Source: CAZEPJ01 sp964514105
Lineage (GTDB): Bacteria; Desulfobacterota; Desulfocorpusculales; Desulfocorpusculum
Direction of reading: 5' to 3'
Length of the DNA stretch: 64,000 nt
Assembly (NCBI GenBank): GCA_964514105.1
Contig: CAZEPJ010000008.1
Span: forward strand, 19,595-83,594
Shown here in pieces: positions 51,081 to 58,908 of the stretch (positions within the stretch are counted from its first letter, which is position 1; every line of letters starts with the position of its first letter). Position numbers and translations under genes: made by a program. The notes below the pieces were generated by a model that saw nothing but the letters and a program-made list of their open reading frames with translations, was not told the origin of the DNA and made no database searches.

Positions 51081-52169
51081 GTGGATTCCAGGGTCTATTT
51101 CGTGCCCGTGGGGGATGGGGCCTCGGCCCGGGAGCAGGCCAGGGCCGTGGCCGCCCTCTGGGAGGCGGCCGGAATGGGGCGGCTCATGGCCCGCCGGGAT
51201 CTGGTTGCGATCAAGTTCCACGTAGGGGAGAAGGGCAACACGACCCACGTGAGGCCGGAGCTGATCCGGGAGCTGGTGAGACGGACCAAGGCGTGCGGGG
51301 CGTTTCCATTTCTCACGGAGACCAGCACCCTGTACAAAGGCCAGAGGGACAATGCGGTGAAGCACATCCTCCTGGCCCACGGCCATGGGTTTTCCATCGA
51401 GCGGGTGGGCGCTCCGTTCATCATGGCCGACGGCCTGATGGGGACCAGCGAGGCCCAGGTGCCCGTGCAGGGGGAGATCTACCGAACGGTCCGGGTGGCA
51501 AGGGAGGTGCTGGCCTCCGACGCCCTGTTGGTCGTCTCGCATCTGACGGGCCACGTGGGCACGGGCATGGGGGGATGCATCAAGAACCTGGGCATGGGGT
51601 TGGCCTCGCGAACGGGCAAGATGCGCCAGCACTCGGCGCTGCGGCCGGAGATCATCGCCCAGCGGTGCCGGCTCTGCGGCAAGTGCCGGCGGTTTTGCCC
51701 CGAGGGCGCCATCGGCGAGGGCGATGGGGCGTGCTACATCGTGGGGGACAAATGCATCGGCTGCGGGGAGTGCCTCGCGGTGTGCCGCTTCGATGCGGTT
51801 CGGTTCGACTGGGACATAGAGTCCGCGGATCTCCAGATGCGCATGGCCGAGCATGCCAAGGGGGTGCTGGCTGGGAAGGCCGGCAAGTGCTTCCACCTCA
51901 ACGTCCTGGTGGACATGACCCGGAACTGCGACTGCGACGGCGCCCCCCAGGAGAAGATCGCCCCGGACATCGGAATCCTGGGGTCCGAGGATCCCGTGGC
52001 CGTGGACGCGGCGTCCCTGGAGCTCACCCGCCAGCAGGGGGGCGCGCACATCTCACAGCTATCCCATCCCCACCTGGACCCCACAATCCAGCTTCGCCAT
52101 GCGGAGAAGATAGGCCTGGGCACCATGGGCTACACCATGGAGACGGTGGCGCCCCTGCCCCGGATGTGA
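51081..52169 (+). CDS. DUF362 protein with two [4Fe-4S] ferredoxin motifs
   Basis: A 362-residue cytoplasmic iron-sulfur protein. The DUF362 domain occupies about 1-185 and 270-360 (AIKFHVGEKGNTTHV, LVVSHLTGHVGTGMGGCIKNLGMG). Between them lie two CxxCxxCxxxC clusters, CRLCGKCRRFC and CIGCGECLAVC (about 195-240). The GTG at 51081 follows GGGAGGAGG. Such proteins are common in anaerobes and are thought to serve electron transfer or corrinoid activation; the exact role is not established. It is divergent from the caspase genes and convergent with the CoA-transferase. Confidence 0.9.
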   Translation: MDSRVYFVPVGDGASAREQARAVAALWEAAGMGRLMARRDLVAIKFHVGEKGNTTHVRPELIRELVRRTKACGAFPFLTETSTLYKGQRDNAVKHILLAHGHGFSIERVGAPFIMADGLMGTSEAQVPVQGEIYRTVRVAREVLASDALLVVSHLTGHVGTGMGGCIKNLGMGLASRTGKMRQHSALRPEIIAQRCRLCGKCRRFCPEGAIGEGDGACYIVGDKCIGCGECLAVCRFDAVRFDWDIESADLQMRMAEHAKGVLAGKAGKCFHLNVLVDMTRNCDCDGAPQEKIAPDIGILGSEDPVAVDAASLELTRQQGGAHISQLSHPHLDPTIQLRHAEKIGLGTMGYTMETVAPLPRM

Positions 52170-52178
52170 GCCTTGGAT

Positions 52179-52200
52179 GGGGCGGGACCGGTTGCGCCCC
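52179..52200. terminator. Hairpin between convergent genes
   Basis: GGGGCG (52179-52184) pairs with CGCCCC (52195-52200) around a 10-nt loop, in the 41-bp gap between two convergent stops. No T-run. Confidence 0.4.
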
Positions 52201-52210
52201 GGAACTCCCC

Positions 52211-53353
52211 TCAGGCGATGGCCCCGGCCCGGCGCAGATCCGTGATCTCCTCGGGGGAGAACCCCCAGTCCAGGAGGGCCTCCTCCGTATGCTCCCCGGG
52301 GGCGGCCGGGGGGCTCTGGACCTCGGGTCGGGTGCGGCTGAAGCGCGGTGCCGGGCCGGGCTGGACGATGCCGTCGATCTCGACGAAGGTGCCCCGAGCG
52401 CGGTTGTGGGGATGCTCCGGCGCCTCCGCCATGGAGAGGACCGGGGCGAAGCAAACATCCGTGCCCTCCATGAGGGTGCACCATTCATCCCGGCTCCTGG
52501 CCCGAAAGATCCGGGCGAGCCGTTCCTTCATCTCGGGCCAGCGCGTCCGGTCCAACTGCTGCGGCAGCTCCTCCCCCTCCAACCCGGTGAGGCGGAGCAG
52601 TTCGGCATAGAACTTGGGCTCGATGGAGCCCACGGCCACGTACTTGCCGTCGGCCGTCTCGTACACGTCGTAGAAATGGGCTCCGCCGTCCAGGACGTTC
52701 TCGCCCCGTCCATCGGACCAGGCGCCCAGTGCCTTGAGGCCGAAAAAGAGGGTCATGAGGGAGGCCGCCCCGTCCACCATGGCCGCGTCCACCACCTGCC
52801 CTCGCCCCGAGCGGCACGATTCCAGCAGGCCGCACACCATGCCGAAGGCCAGGTACAGCGCGCCCCCCCCGAAGTCCCCCACCAGGTTGAGGGGGGGCAC
52901 CGGCGGGCCGCCGGCCCGGCCTACGGCATCCAAGGCGCCGATCAGGGCGATGTAGTTGATGTCATGGCCGGCGGCGTGGGCCAGGGGACCCTCCTGGCCC
53001 CAGCCGGTCATGCGGCCGTACACCAATTTGGGATTGCGCTCGAGGCACACATCGGGGCCCAGGCCGAGGCGCTCCATGACCCCGGGCCGAAACCCCTCGA
53101 TGAGGCCCTGGGCCTGAGAAACCAGGCGGAGGGCCGCCTCGGCCCCCTGGGGCCTGGTCAGATCCAGGGCCGCCGAGCGGCGGCCGCGGTTGAGCAGGCT
53201 GAAGCGGGGCGGCATCTGGACCCCCAGCCCGGCGGGCGTGACCCGGTCCACGCGAAGGACCTCGGCCCCCATGTCCGACAGGAGCATGGCGCACATGGGC
53301 CCTGGCCCGATGCCGGCGAACTCCACGATGCGGATCCCTTGAAGCGGACCCAT
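52211..53353 (-). CDS. Class III CoA-transferase (CaiB/BaiF family)
   Basis: A 380-residue enzyme of the family that includes formyl-CoA transferase, CaiB and alpha-methylacyl-CoA racemase. It begins LQGIRIVEFAGIGPGPMCAMLLSDMGAEVLRVDR, which is the family's nucleotide-binding start, and the sequence resembles the racemase group in LNLVGDFGGGALYLAFGM. The conserved Asp expected in the catalytic region lies in the GAHFYDVYETADGKYVAVG segment. It is downstream of the enoyl-CoA hydratase on the same strand (120-base gap). Together they suggest acyl-CoA breakdown or racemisation of branched acids. Confidence 0.9.
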   Translation of the reverse strand: MGPLQGIRIVEFAGIGPGPMCAMLLSDMGAEVLRVDRVTPAGLGVQMPPRFSLLNRGRRSAALDLTRPQGAEAALRLVSQAQGLIEGFRPGVMERLGLGPDVCLERNPKLVYGRMTGWGQEGPLAHAAGHDINYIALIGALDAVGRAGGPPVPPLNLVGDFGGGALYLAFGMVCGLLESCRSGRGQVVDAAMVDGAASLMTLFFGLKALGAWSDGRGENVLDGGAHFYDVYETADGKYVAVGSIEPKFYAELLRLTGLEGEELPQQLDRTRWPEMKERLARIFRARSRDEWCTLMEGTDVCFAPVLSMAEAPEHPHNRARGTFVEIDGIVQPGPAPRFSRTRPEVQSPPAAPGEHTEEALLDWGFSPEEITDLRRAGAIA

Positions 53354-53473
53354 TGATCAACCTCCCCCAAGGTGGAATGCACCAGTCAGACAACCGGCGG
53401 CGGGCAGCAGGCAGTCGGCAACAGAGACGTCACGGATCCATCCCCCTTCTTCCATCCCTGGCCCTTGCGCCCG

Positions 53474-54274
53474 TCACTTTCCGCCCCGGGCAAAGGCCTC
53501 CACCGCCCGGAAGAAGTCGGGGCTGCAGCACAGCATGCTCTGGTTTCGGTTCTCCAGCTCGACGGCCGCTTCCAGAGACGGGGCGTCCAGGTTCTGGTTC
53601 AGGCTCTCCTTGGTGAGCCGCAGGCCCATGGGACTCTTGGCCAGCATGCGGCGGGCGATCTCCAATGCCTCATCCATGAGGCGGTCCTCGGCCACGATCC
53701 GCGTGACCATGCCCATCCCCTGGGCCTCCTCCGCCGTGACAGTTCGACCGGTCAGGAGGATCTCGGCCGCCCGGGCCATGCCGATCATTCGGGGGAGAAA
53801 ATAGCTCGTGCCCAGTTCCCCTCCGGACAGGCCGATGTTGATGAATGACGGGGTGAAGGCGGCGGAGGGGCTGGCCAGGATGACGTCGGAGGCCAGGGCC
53901 ATGCACATGCCCCCCCCCGCCGCCGGTCCGTTCACGGCGGCGACGATGGGCTGAGGCAGGCGCCGCATCTCCAGGATGATGTTGGCATAGCGCTTCTGGA
54001 CGGCCACCAGATGGGCGGTGGCGCTGCTGAAGTAGGTCCCGGCGTGGGCGCGCATGCGTGCGTCCTTGATGTCGGCCCCGGAGCAGAACCCTCGCCCCTG
54101 CCCCGTCAGGATCAGGACCCGCACGTCCTCATGGTCCGGGAGACGGCCGAAGAGGGACTTGAGCTCATCGAGCATGTCGAGGTTGATGGCGTTGAGACGC
54201 TCCGGCCGGTCGAGATGCAGGAGCCCGATGCCTGGCTCGGGCGTGGAGAACCGAATCGTCTTGAACTCGTTCAT
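53474..54274 (-). CDS. Enoyl-CoA hydratase/isomerase-family protein
   Basis: A 266-residue crotonase-fold enzyme. RPERLNAIN, GRGFCSGADIKD (oxyanion hole) and AVNGPAAGGGMCMALASD are typical. The hydratase Glu pair is not clearly seen: the second position falls in SGGELGTSYFLP, where a Glu is present. The ATG at 54274 follows GGAAGGA. Substrate could be any short or medium acyl-CoA. It is the first gene before the class III CoA-transferase. Confidence 0.9.
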   Translation of the reverse strand: MNEFKTIRFSTPEPGIGLLHLDRPERLNAINLDMLDELKSLFGRLPDHEDVRVLILTGQGRGFCSGADIKDARMRAHAGTYFSSATAHLVAVQKRYANIILEMRRLPQPIVAAVNGPAAGGGMCMALASDVILASPSAAFTPSFINIGLSGGELGTSYFLPRMIGMARAAEILLTGRTVTAEEAQGMGMVTRIVAEDRLMDEALEIARRMLAKSPMGLRLTKESLNQNLDAPSLEAAVELENRNQSMLCCSPDFFRAVEAFARGGK

Positions 54275-54369
54275 GGCGTCCTTCCGCACAGTGGCCGCCC
54301 TTGTGGCGTCCCCGGGCCTTCCCATGGGTCCCCCCGGGGCGGCGTCCACGGGGGAGACCCGGCGGCTAT

Positions 54370-54398
54370 GGGTAGCACAACGGGCCGGGGTTTGCAAC
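54370..54398 (-). promoter_or_regulatory. Possible promoter of the enoyl-CoA hydratase gene
   Basis: Minus strand TTGCAA (54398-54393), 17-bp spacer, TACCCA (54375-54370). Moderate match only. Confidence 0.35.
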
Positions 54399-54428
54399 AG
54401 GGGGAATCGCCGATCCACGCCATCGGCA

Positions 54429-56423
54429 TCAGCGATTGATGATCCACTTTTCGGAGCCAATCCGCTCCTGGAGCTCTTTCCAGAACTCGGCCTCGGATTT
54501 CTGCCAGTCCACTCCGAATCGGAGGTTGAAGGAATCCTTGAGTCGCTCCAGCGCGCGCCGCCAAGCCGGGAGATCCCCCTGGGTCAGGGCATCCTCCAGG
54601 AACGGGACGATTCCCCCCAGGGCGTCCTTGGGCACATAGCCCTTGGCGCCCATCTGGATGGACCGTTTGAGACTCTCAGGGGAAAGGGCGTGGGCCGTGA
54701 GCATGACGGCGGGGATCTTCTTCTGGGTGGCGGCGGCAAGCAGGTCGAATCCACGGACGCCCATGATGTCCAGGATGACCAGGTCGTACGGTTCCGTGGC
54801 AAGCTTCTTGAGGCCCTCCTCGTACGTGGATGCCTGGTCCAGCCGGCACGCCTTGCACGTGTCCTGCAGTTCCTCCTGCACAATGGTCAGGACGTCGGGC
54901 TCGTCGTCCACGACCAGCACCTTCTTTCCCTCCAAGGGAGACGGCTTCATCTGCTTCTCCTTGGCCGCCGGAAGCATCAGGCAGAATGCACTCCCCCCGG
55001 ATGTCAGGCAGTGTCCCGGCTGCTGCGCGCAATGGGGGCACCTGGAGATCCTCCCGGGGCAGAGATCCCGGTCTGTGGGCAGGTGGCGGCATCGCTGGCT
55101 CTCCAGGAAAAGGCCGTATCCCCGGCGCTCGGCGTAGGTCTTGATGCGGAGCAGGTCCAGCCCCTTGCCGCCGGCGTTGAAGTCGAACGGCTTCCTGGAG
55201 GCATAGAAGTCCGTATCCAGGGTGTGAAAGAGACCCTCGAACACGTGCTTCTGGTTCTGCAGCGTGATCCCCACCCCGTAGTCCTGCACTTTGAGCAGGA
55301 CCCGCGGGCCTTGGGGCTCCCAGAGGATTCGAATGAGCCCCTCGTCGGGGGTATTCTCCACGGCGTTCTTGAGGAGCGCCCCCAGCATCTCGCTGAGGAT
55401 CTGCCGGGGCACCCGAACCAGGGTATGGGGGTCGCCGTTGACCACGAAGCGCAGCTCCCGCGCCCCGGCCTGGGCCCTGACCTGTTCCAGGACGGCCTGC
55501 GCGGCCGAGGCCACCGACGTGACCGGCGAGGAGGGGCCGTCGGCCCCGTCGGCCTCCCTCTGCAGCCGGACGATCTCCTCGGCCTCCCGGTGGATGTCCA
55601 CCAGTCGGGCCAGGTTGGCATCCAGTCGGGAAAAGGCCCTGTCCCACTCCGCGTCTTGGATCTCGGACTCGAGCCTCCTTCGCAGCGAGGACAGGGTGCC
55701 CTGGATGACGGCCAGCGGGGTGCGCAGCTCGTGGGAGAGGTGGTCCAGGGCCTTGTCCTTGACCTGGTTGAGTCGCCGGAGCTCGTCCCGGGTCTGTTCC
55801 AGGGCATCGATGCGGGCCTTGTGGAGCTGGGCCATCTCGATGAACACCGATGCGTGGTTGCCGAAGGTTCGGAGAAAGGTCTGGTCCTCGGCCGTGAACG
55901 CGCCGTCCTTCTTGTTGATGAGCTGGAGGACGCCCAGCCGATCCCCGGCCCGGTTGTGGACGGCCCCGCAAAGGACGCTGCGGGTCCTGTAGCCCGTCCC
56001 GGCATCGACCTGCCGGTTGAAGCGCGGGTCCCGGTACGCGTCGGTCAGGTTGACGACCTCCCCCGTCTGGAAGCAATGGCCGGCGAGGCCGATGGCAGCG
56101 GGCATGCGGATGACACCGCCATCCATCCCGAGGGCCACGGTGGTCCAGAGCTCGTCGGTTGCCGGGTCGTGCAGGAACAGGCTGCAGCGGTCGGCCTCCA
56201 GGACCTCGGCGGCCTTGAGGGCGATCTGCAGGAGGATCTCCTGGATCTGCAGGTCCAGGCCGATGATCTGCCCCAGATCCAGGAGGGACTCAAGCTTGCG
56301 GATCTTGTCCCGTTGGGCCTGCTCGCGCTCTCTGTCCTCGGACCGGCGGAGGCCTTTGCGCCGATCGATGCGCCTGCGCTCCCGAGTGCGACGGGCAGGG
56401 GGCATGGGGGCTTCTTGCGCCAT
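54429..56423 (-). CDS. Hybrid histidine kinase: GAF, kinase with Cys-rich lid, C-terminal receiver
   Basis: A 664-residue soluble kinase. After a basic N-terminus come a GAF domain (about 57-205), a HisKA domain with His231 (HLSHELRTPLA), and a HATPase domain (N box KNAVENTP, G1 DYGVGI). A cysteine-rich insertion of about 30 residues (Cys445, 455, 462, 465, 472) sits in the ATP-lid region before the final GGSAF. The G2 box is degenerate (GGKGLDLL), so catalysis may be unusual. The C-terminal receiver (about 500-620) has Asp552 (VILDIMG) and is followed by a ~45-residue helical end. The ATG at 56423 follows GGGGAAGGC. The Cys insert could bind a metal or sense redox state. Confidence 0.9.
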   Translation of the reverse strand: MAQEAPMPPARRTRERRRIDRRKGLRRSEDREREQAQRDKIRKLESLLDLGQIIGLDLQIQEILLQIALKAAEVLEADRCSLFLHDPATDELWTTVALGMDGGVIRMPAAIGLAGHCFQTGEVVNLTDAYRDPRFNRQVDAGTGYRTRSVLCGAVHNRAGDRLGVLQLINKKDGAFTAEDQTFLRTFGNHASVFIEMAQLHKARIDALEQTRDELRRLNQVKDKALDHLSHELRTPLAVIQGTLSSLRRRLESEIQDAEWDRAFSRLDANLARLVDIHREAEEIVRLQREADGADGPSSPVTSVASAAQAVLEQVRAQAGARELRFVVNGDPHTLVRVPRQILSEMLGALLKNAVENTPDEGLIRILWEPQGPRVLLKVQDYGVGITLQNQKHVFEGLFHTLDTDFYASRKPFDFNAGGKGLDLLRIKTYAERRGYGLFLESQRCRHLPTDRDLCPGRISRCPHCAQQPGHCLTSGGSAFCLMLPAAKEKQMKPSPLEGKKVLVVDDEPDVLTIVQEELQDTCKACRLDQASTYEEGLKKLATEPYDLVILDIMGVRGFDLLAAATQKKIPAVMLTAHALSPESLKRSIQMGAKGYVPKDALGGIVPFLEDALTQGDLPAWRRALERLKDSFNLRFGVDWQKSEAEFWKELQERIGSEKWIINR

Positions 56424-56546
56424 GATCTTGCCTTCCCCGAATCCAGGGCCTTGGGGGAACGTCAGCGGGAGAGGGAGCGACCCCAGGAACATCCCCGGGA
56501 GCCGGGTGCTCGTGAGAAGGGGCATAGCATCCGGGCCGTTGGCGTA

Positions 56547-56575
56547 CCCTTACCACGCCGCTGGGGAGGTGTCAA
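56547..56575 (-). promoter_or_regulatory. Promoter of the hybrid kinase gene
   Basis: Minus strand TTGACA (56575-56570), 17-bp spacer, TAAGGG (56552-56547), giving a leader of about 115 nt. Confidence 0.5.
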
Positions 56576-56580
56576 GGAAC

Positions 56581-56602
56581 GCCCGGGCCTCGCATCCCGG
56601 GC
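56581..56602 (-). terminator. Hairpin downstream of the deacetylase-like gene
   Basis: GCCCGGG (56581-56587) pairs with CCCGGGC (56596-56602). It lies between the stop of the upstream gene and the kinase promoter. No T-run, so only a weak terminator call. Confidence 0.35.
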
Positions 56603-56635
56603 GTCTCGGGGTCCGAGCCCCGGGATGAGGGGCGC

Positions 56636-57382
56636 TCAACCAGCCAGCCCGTCCAGGAGGGCAGCCACGTTTTGTCCCAGGACGTCGTGATTGTACCCCC
56701 CCTCCAGGACGGCGAAGCAGCCTCCGTCCCAGGCCCCCGCGGAGCTCCGCACCCGTGCCCCTATGGTTCGGTAATCCTCCGTGGACAGGAGCCCCCCCCA
56801 GTCCAACTCGTGGAAGTCGAACCCTGCCGAGATGCCGATGAGGTCGGCCCGGGTCCCGGCGAGGGCCTCATCCACCTCGGCGAGGTATCCCTCCCGGCTC
56901 CGGGCCGATGGGTTGCAGATGCGCACCCAGTCCCGCCCGCCCAGGATGTTCACCGTGCCGTCGCCGAAATGAAGGTCGATGTCCAGGACCAGGGCGCTGC
57001 GGATGAGCTGTTCCGCCCACATGGCCAGCAGGGCGACTGCCATGTTGTTGAAATAGCAGAAGCCCCAGGAGCTGTTGGACGATGCGTGGTGGCCCGGGGG
57101 GCGGATGAGGCCGAAGGCCGGCTCGTGAATGCCGGTGCGAGCGGCCTCAATGGCGCCTCCTGCGGCCAGGGCCGCGATCTCATACAGGCCCTCCCTGCGC
57201 GCCACGTGATCGACGTGGGACGCTGTGTGGGCCCGTTCGATTTCCCCTCTGGCGGCCGGCCTGGCCTCTACCCACGTCACCCGTCCCTCGATGACGCGGA
57301 CCACGGCCTCCATGCGCCCGGCTTGGGCGGCCGGGTCGTGGGTGTAGACCTGAGTGAAAGCGGGATGGTACACGACCTTCAT
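56636..57382 (-). CDS. Histone-deacetylase-family amidohydrolase
   Basis: A 248-residue zinc hydrolase of the arginase/HDAC fold, which in bacteria acts on acetylpolyamines, acetoin-related or acetyl-lysine substrates. IRPPGHHA carries the His pair, DIDLHFGDGT the metal ligands, and GFDFHELD the third metal-binding Asp. The usual length is 300-350, so it is somewhat short. ATG 57382 with GGAGG upstream is preferred to an adjoining GTG (57385). No partner genes suggest the substrate. Confidence 0.85.
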   Translation of the reverse strand: MKVVYHPAFTQVYTHDPAAQAGRMEAVVRVIEGRVTWVEARPAARGEIERAHTASHVDHVARREGLYEIAALAAGGAIEAARTGIHEPAFGLIRPPGHHASSNSSWGFCYFNNMAVALLAMWAEQLIRSALVLDIDLHFGDGTVNILGGRDWVRICNPSARSREGYLAEVDEALAGTRADLIGISAGFDFHELDWGGLLSTEDYRTIGARVRSSAGAWDGGCFAVLEGGYNHDVLGQNVAALLDGLAG

Positions 57383-57526
57383 CACGGCCTCCGGTCACAT
57401 CCTCCGATCCCCAGGGGTGCTCCGGGTGAATCGAAGCAGGGGTTCGACTCGAGGGCATCGCCCCCCCCAGTCGGAGTGTAGGGCGGCCGGGGCAGGGATG
57501 TCAAACGGCGGGGACCGGGGGCCCTG

Positions 57527-58612
57527 TCACAGCATCACGTACTTGTCCTTGAGGTCGCCCTCGCTGCGCCCGAAATCGGTGAGCATGCGCCGGGTCGCGC
57601 TCAGATCGATGGGCCAGCCCATCTTGTCCCTGCGGAAGCGGGTGGCGATCTGGTAATCGAGGACAGGGGCGAAGACGCCCATGGCCAGGAAGTTGGGCTG
57701 ATGGGTGGGGTTGCCGCCCGGGCCCCGCTGGCTGGCCCACAGTGCGTCCACGATGCAGAGCTGCTGCCGGGGATAGATTACCCGCCCGGTCCTGGGGTCC
57801 GCGGGGCCCAGGATCTCGGGCGTCCGGTTGATGGCCAGGAGATAGTCCTGGGCCCCTGTGCGATGACCCGGACGGGGGGAGAAGGTCCCGAAGTGGTTCT
57901 TCATGGCCATGGTGAATCCGCCGAACTCCTCGCTGTGCCCCTTGCACATGGCGATGTTGACGAGGATGTCCACGGAGCCGTCCACCAGGTGCCGGACGCA
58001 CTTGGACTTGCCGTCCGCGTCCTTCCACGGGGGTCCCACCGGGGTCGGGGTGTCGTAACTCCCCCATTCGTCCTCGATGCGGGTCCCGGGAGGGAGGCCG
58101 GCGAAGGGGGTGCTGCGGGACATGGAACCCCCATGGCAGGCGTCGTAGATGTGGATATTGGTCGGCTTGACGCCGAGGACGGCGGTCAGGGCATGGCAGA
58201 CCTTGGCCATGACCGCGCTTCGGGTGTGCTGCTGGGAGATGTTGTTTGTCTTGATGGCCACCACCGCATCCGACCAGCTCTTGGATGGCGGTTTGACGAA
58301 CAGGGTCCGCCAGGCCTCATCCGCGCTGCGGGAGCCGGTCAGGCCACTGGCGAGGCGATCCAGGTTCTCCCAGACCGCTTCCTGGACCACCAGTTCCTCC
58401 TGGCGGGCCCAGGAGCAGGAGACCTCGGTCCCGCGGACCATGCGCGGGTCCGCGAGAGCGACCACCCGGAGGTCGTCCACATGGGGATGCACCGGGCTTC
58501 CGGGCGTCCAGGCCGCCCTGGCCTTGGGGACAAACAGGGTGGGCGAGAGGGCCGCGGCCGTTCCCATGACCGCGGAGTCCCTGAGGAACCGCCTCCTGGA
58601 GAGCTGTATCAT
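57527..58612 (-). CDS. Tat-exported DUF362-like protein
   Basis: A 361-residue protein with an N-terminal twin-arginine signal, SRRRFLRDSAVMGTAAAL (residues 5-22), so it is probably exported folded. The mature part belongs to the DUF362 family (VVAIKTNNISQQHTRSAV, DILVNIAMCKGHSEEFGGFTMAMKNHFG) but has no ferredoxin motifs, unlike the DUF362 gene at 51081. The ATG at 58612 follows GAGGGGAGGGAAACC. Its leader starts from a promoter at about 58700. Function unknown; Tat-linked DUF362 proteins usually accompany anaerobic metabolism. Confidence 0.85.
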   Translation of the reverse strand: MIQLSRRRFLRDSAVMGTAAALSPTLFVPKARAAWTPGSPVHPHVDDLRVVALADPRMVRGTEVSCSWARQEELVVQEAVWENLDRLASGLTGSRSADEAWRTLFVKPPSKSWSDAVVAIKTNNISQQHTRSAVMAKVCHALTAVLGVKPTNIHIYDACHGGSMSRSTPFAGLPPGTRIEDEWGSYDTPTPVGPPWKDADGKSKCVRHLVDGSVDILVNIAMCKGHSEEFGGFTMAMKNHFGTFSPRPGHRTGAQDYLLAINRTPEILGPADPRTGRVIYPRQQLCIVDALWASQRGPGGNPTHQPNFLAMGVFAPVLDYQIATRFRRDKMGWPIDLSATRRMLTDFGRSEGDLKDKYVML

Positions 58613-58699
58613 AGGTTTCCCTCCCCTCGGGTCGTGAGCGGCGGGACATGGTGGCCCCCGGTCATGAATGCCGGGTTCGTTGCCCGCTGCATATCAACT

Positions 58700-58728
58700 A
58701 GTAAAACCTCCAAGTCTCCCCATATCAA
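58700..58728 (-). promoter_or_regulatory. Promoter of the Tat-exported DUF362 gene
   Basis: Minus strand TTGATA (58728-58723), 17-bp spacer, TTTACT (58705-58700), in the AT-richest patch of this part of the window. Confidence 0.5.
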
Positions 58729-58732
58729 GAGG

Positions 58733-58908
58733 GCAAAGGTGGGGGCCGTGGAGGGCATGATCTCATGGTAGTTCTCGGTCATGGGCCGGCCTTGGCCTTT
58801 GACCTCCGAGTGCCCGACCTCGCCGATGAAGAGGGTGTGGGTGCGCAAGATCCATGCGTCCTTCGACCCTGACCTCCATCGTGGCTGGGCGCAGAAGATG
58901 GTCGGCTC
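58733..58908 (-). pseudogene. Decayed 3' end of a flavin reductase-like gene
   Basis: On the minus strand, THTLFIGEV followed by GQGRPMTENYHE resembles the C-terminal part of flavin reductase-family proteins, and MEVRVEGRMDL immediately upstream fits the preceding segment but is in another frame, so a frameshift near 58850 separates them. There is no start of the gene: the amidase stop codon lies at 58909-58911. What remains after THTLFIGEV runs on into non-homologous residues. The assignment rests on short, recalled motifs and is tentative. Confidence 0.45.
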
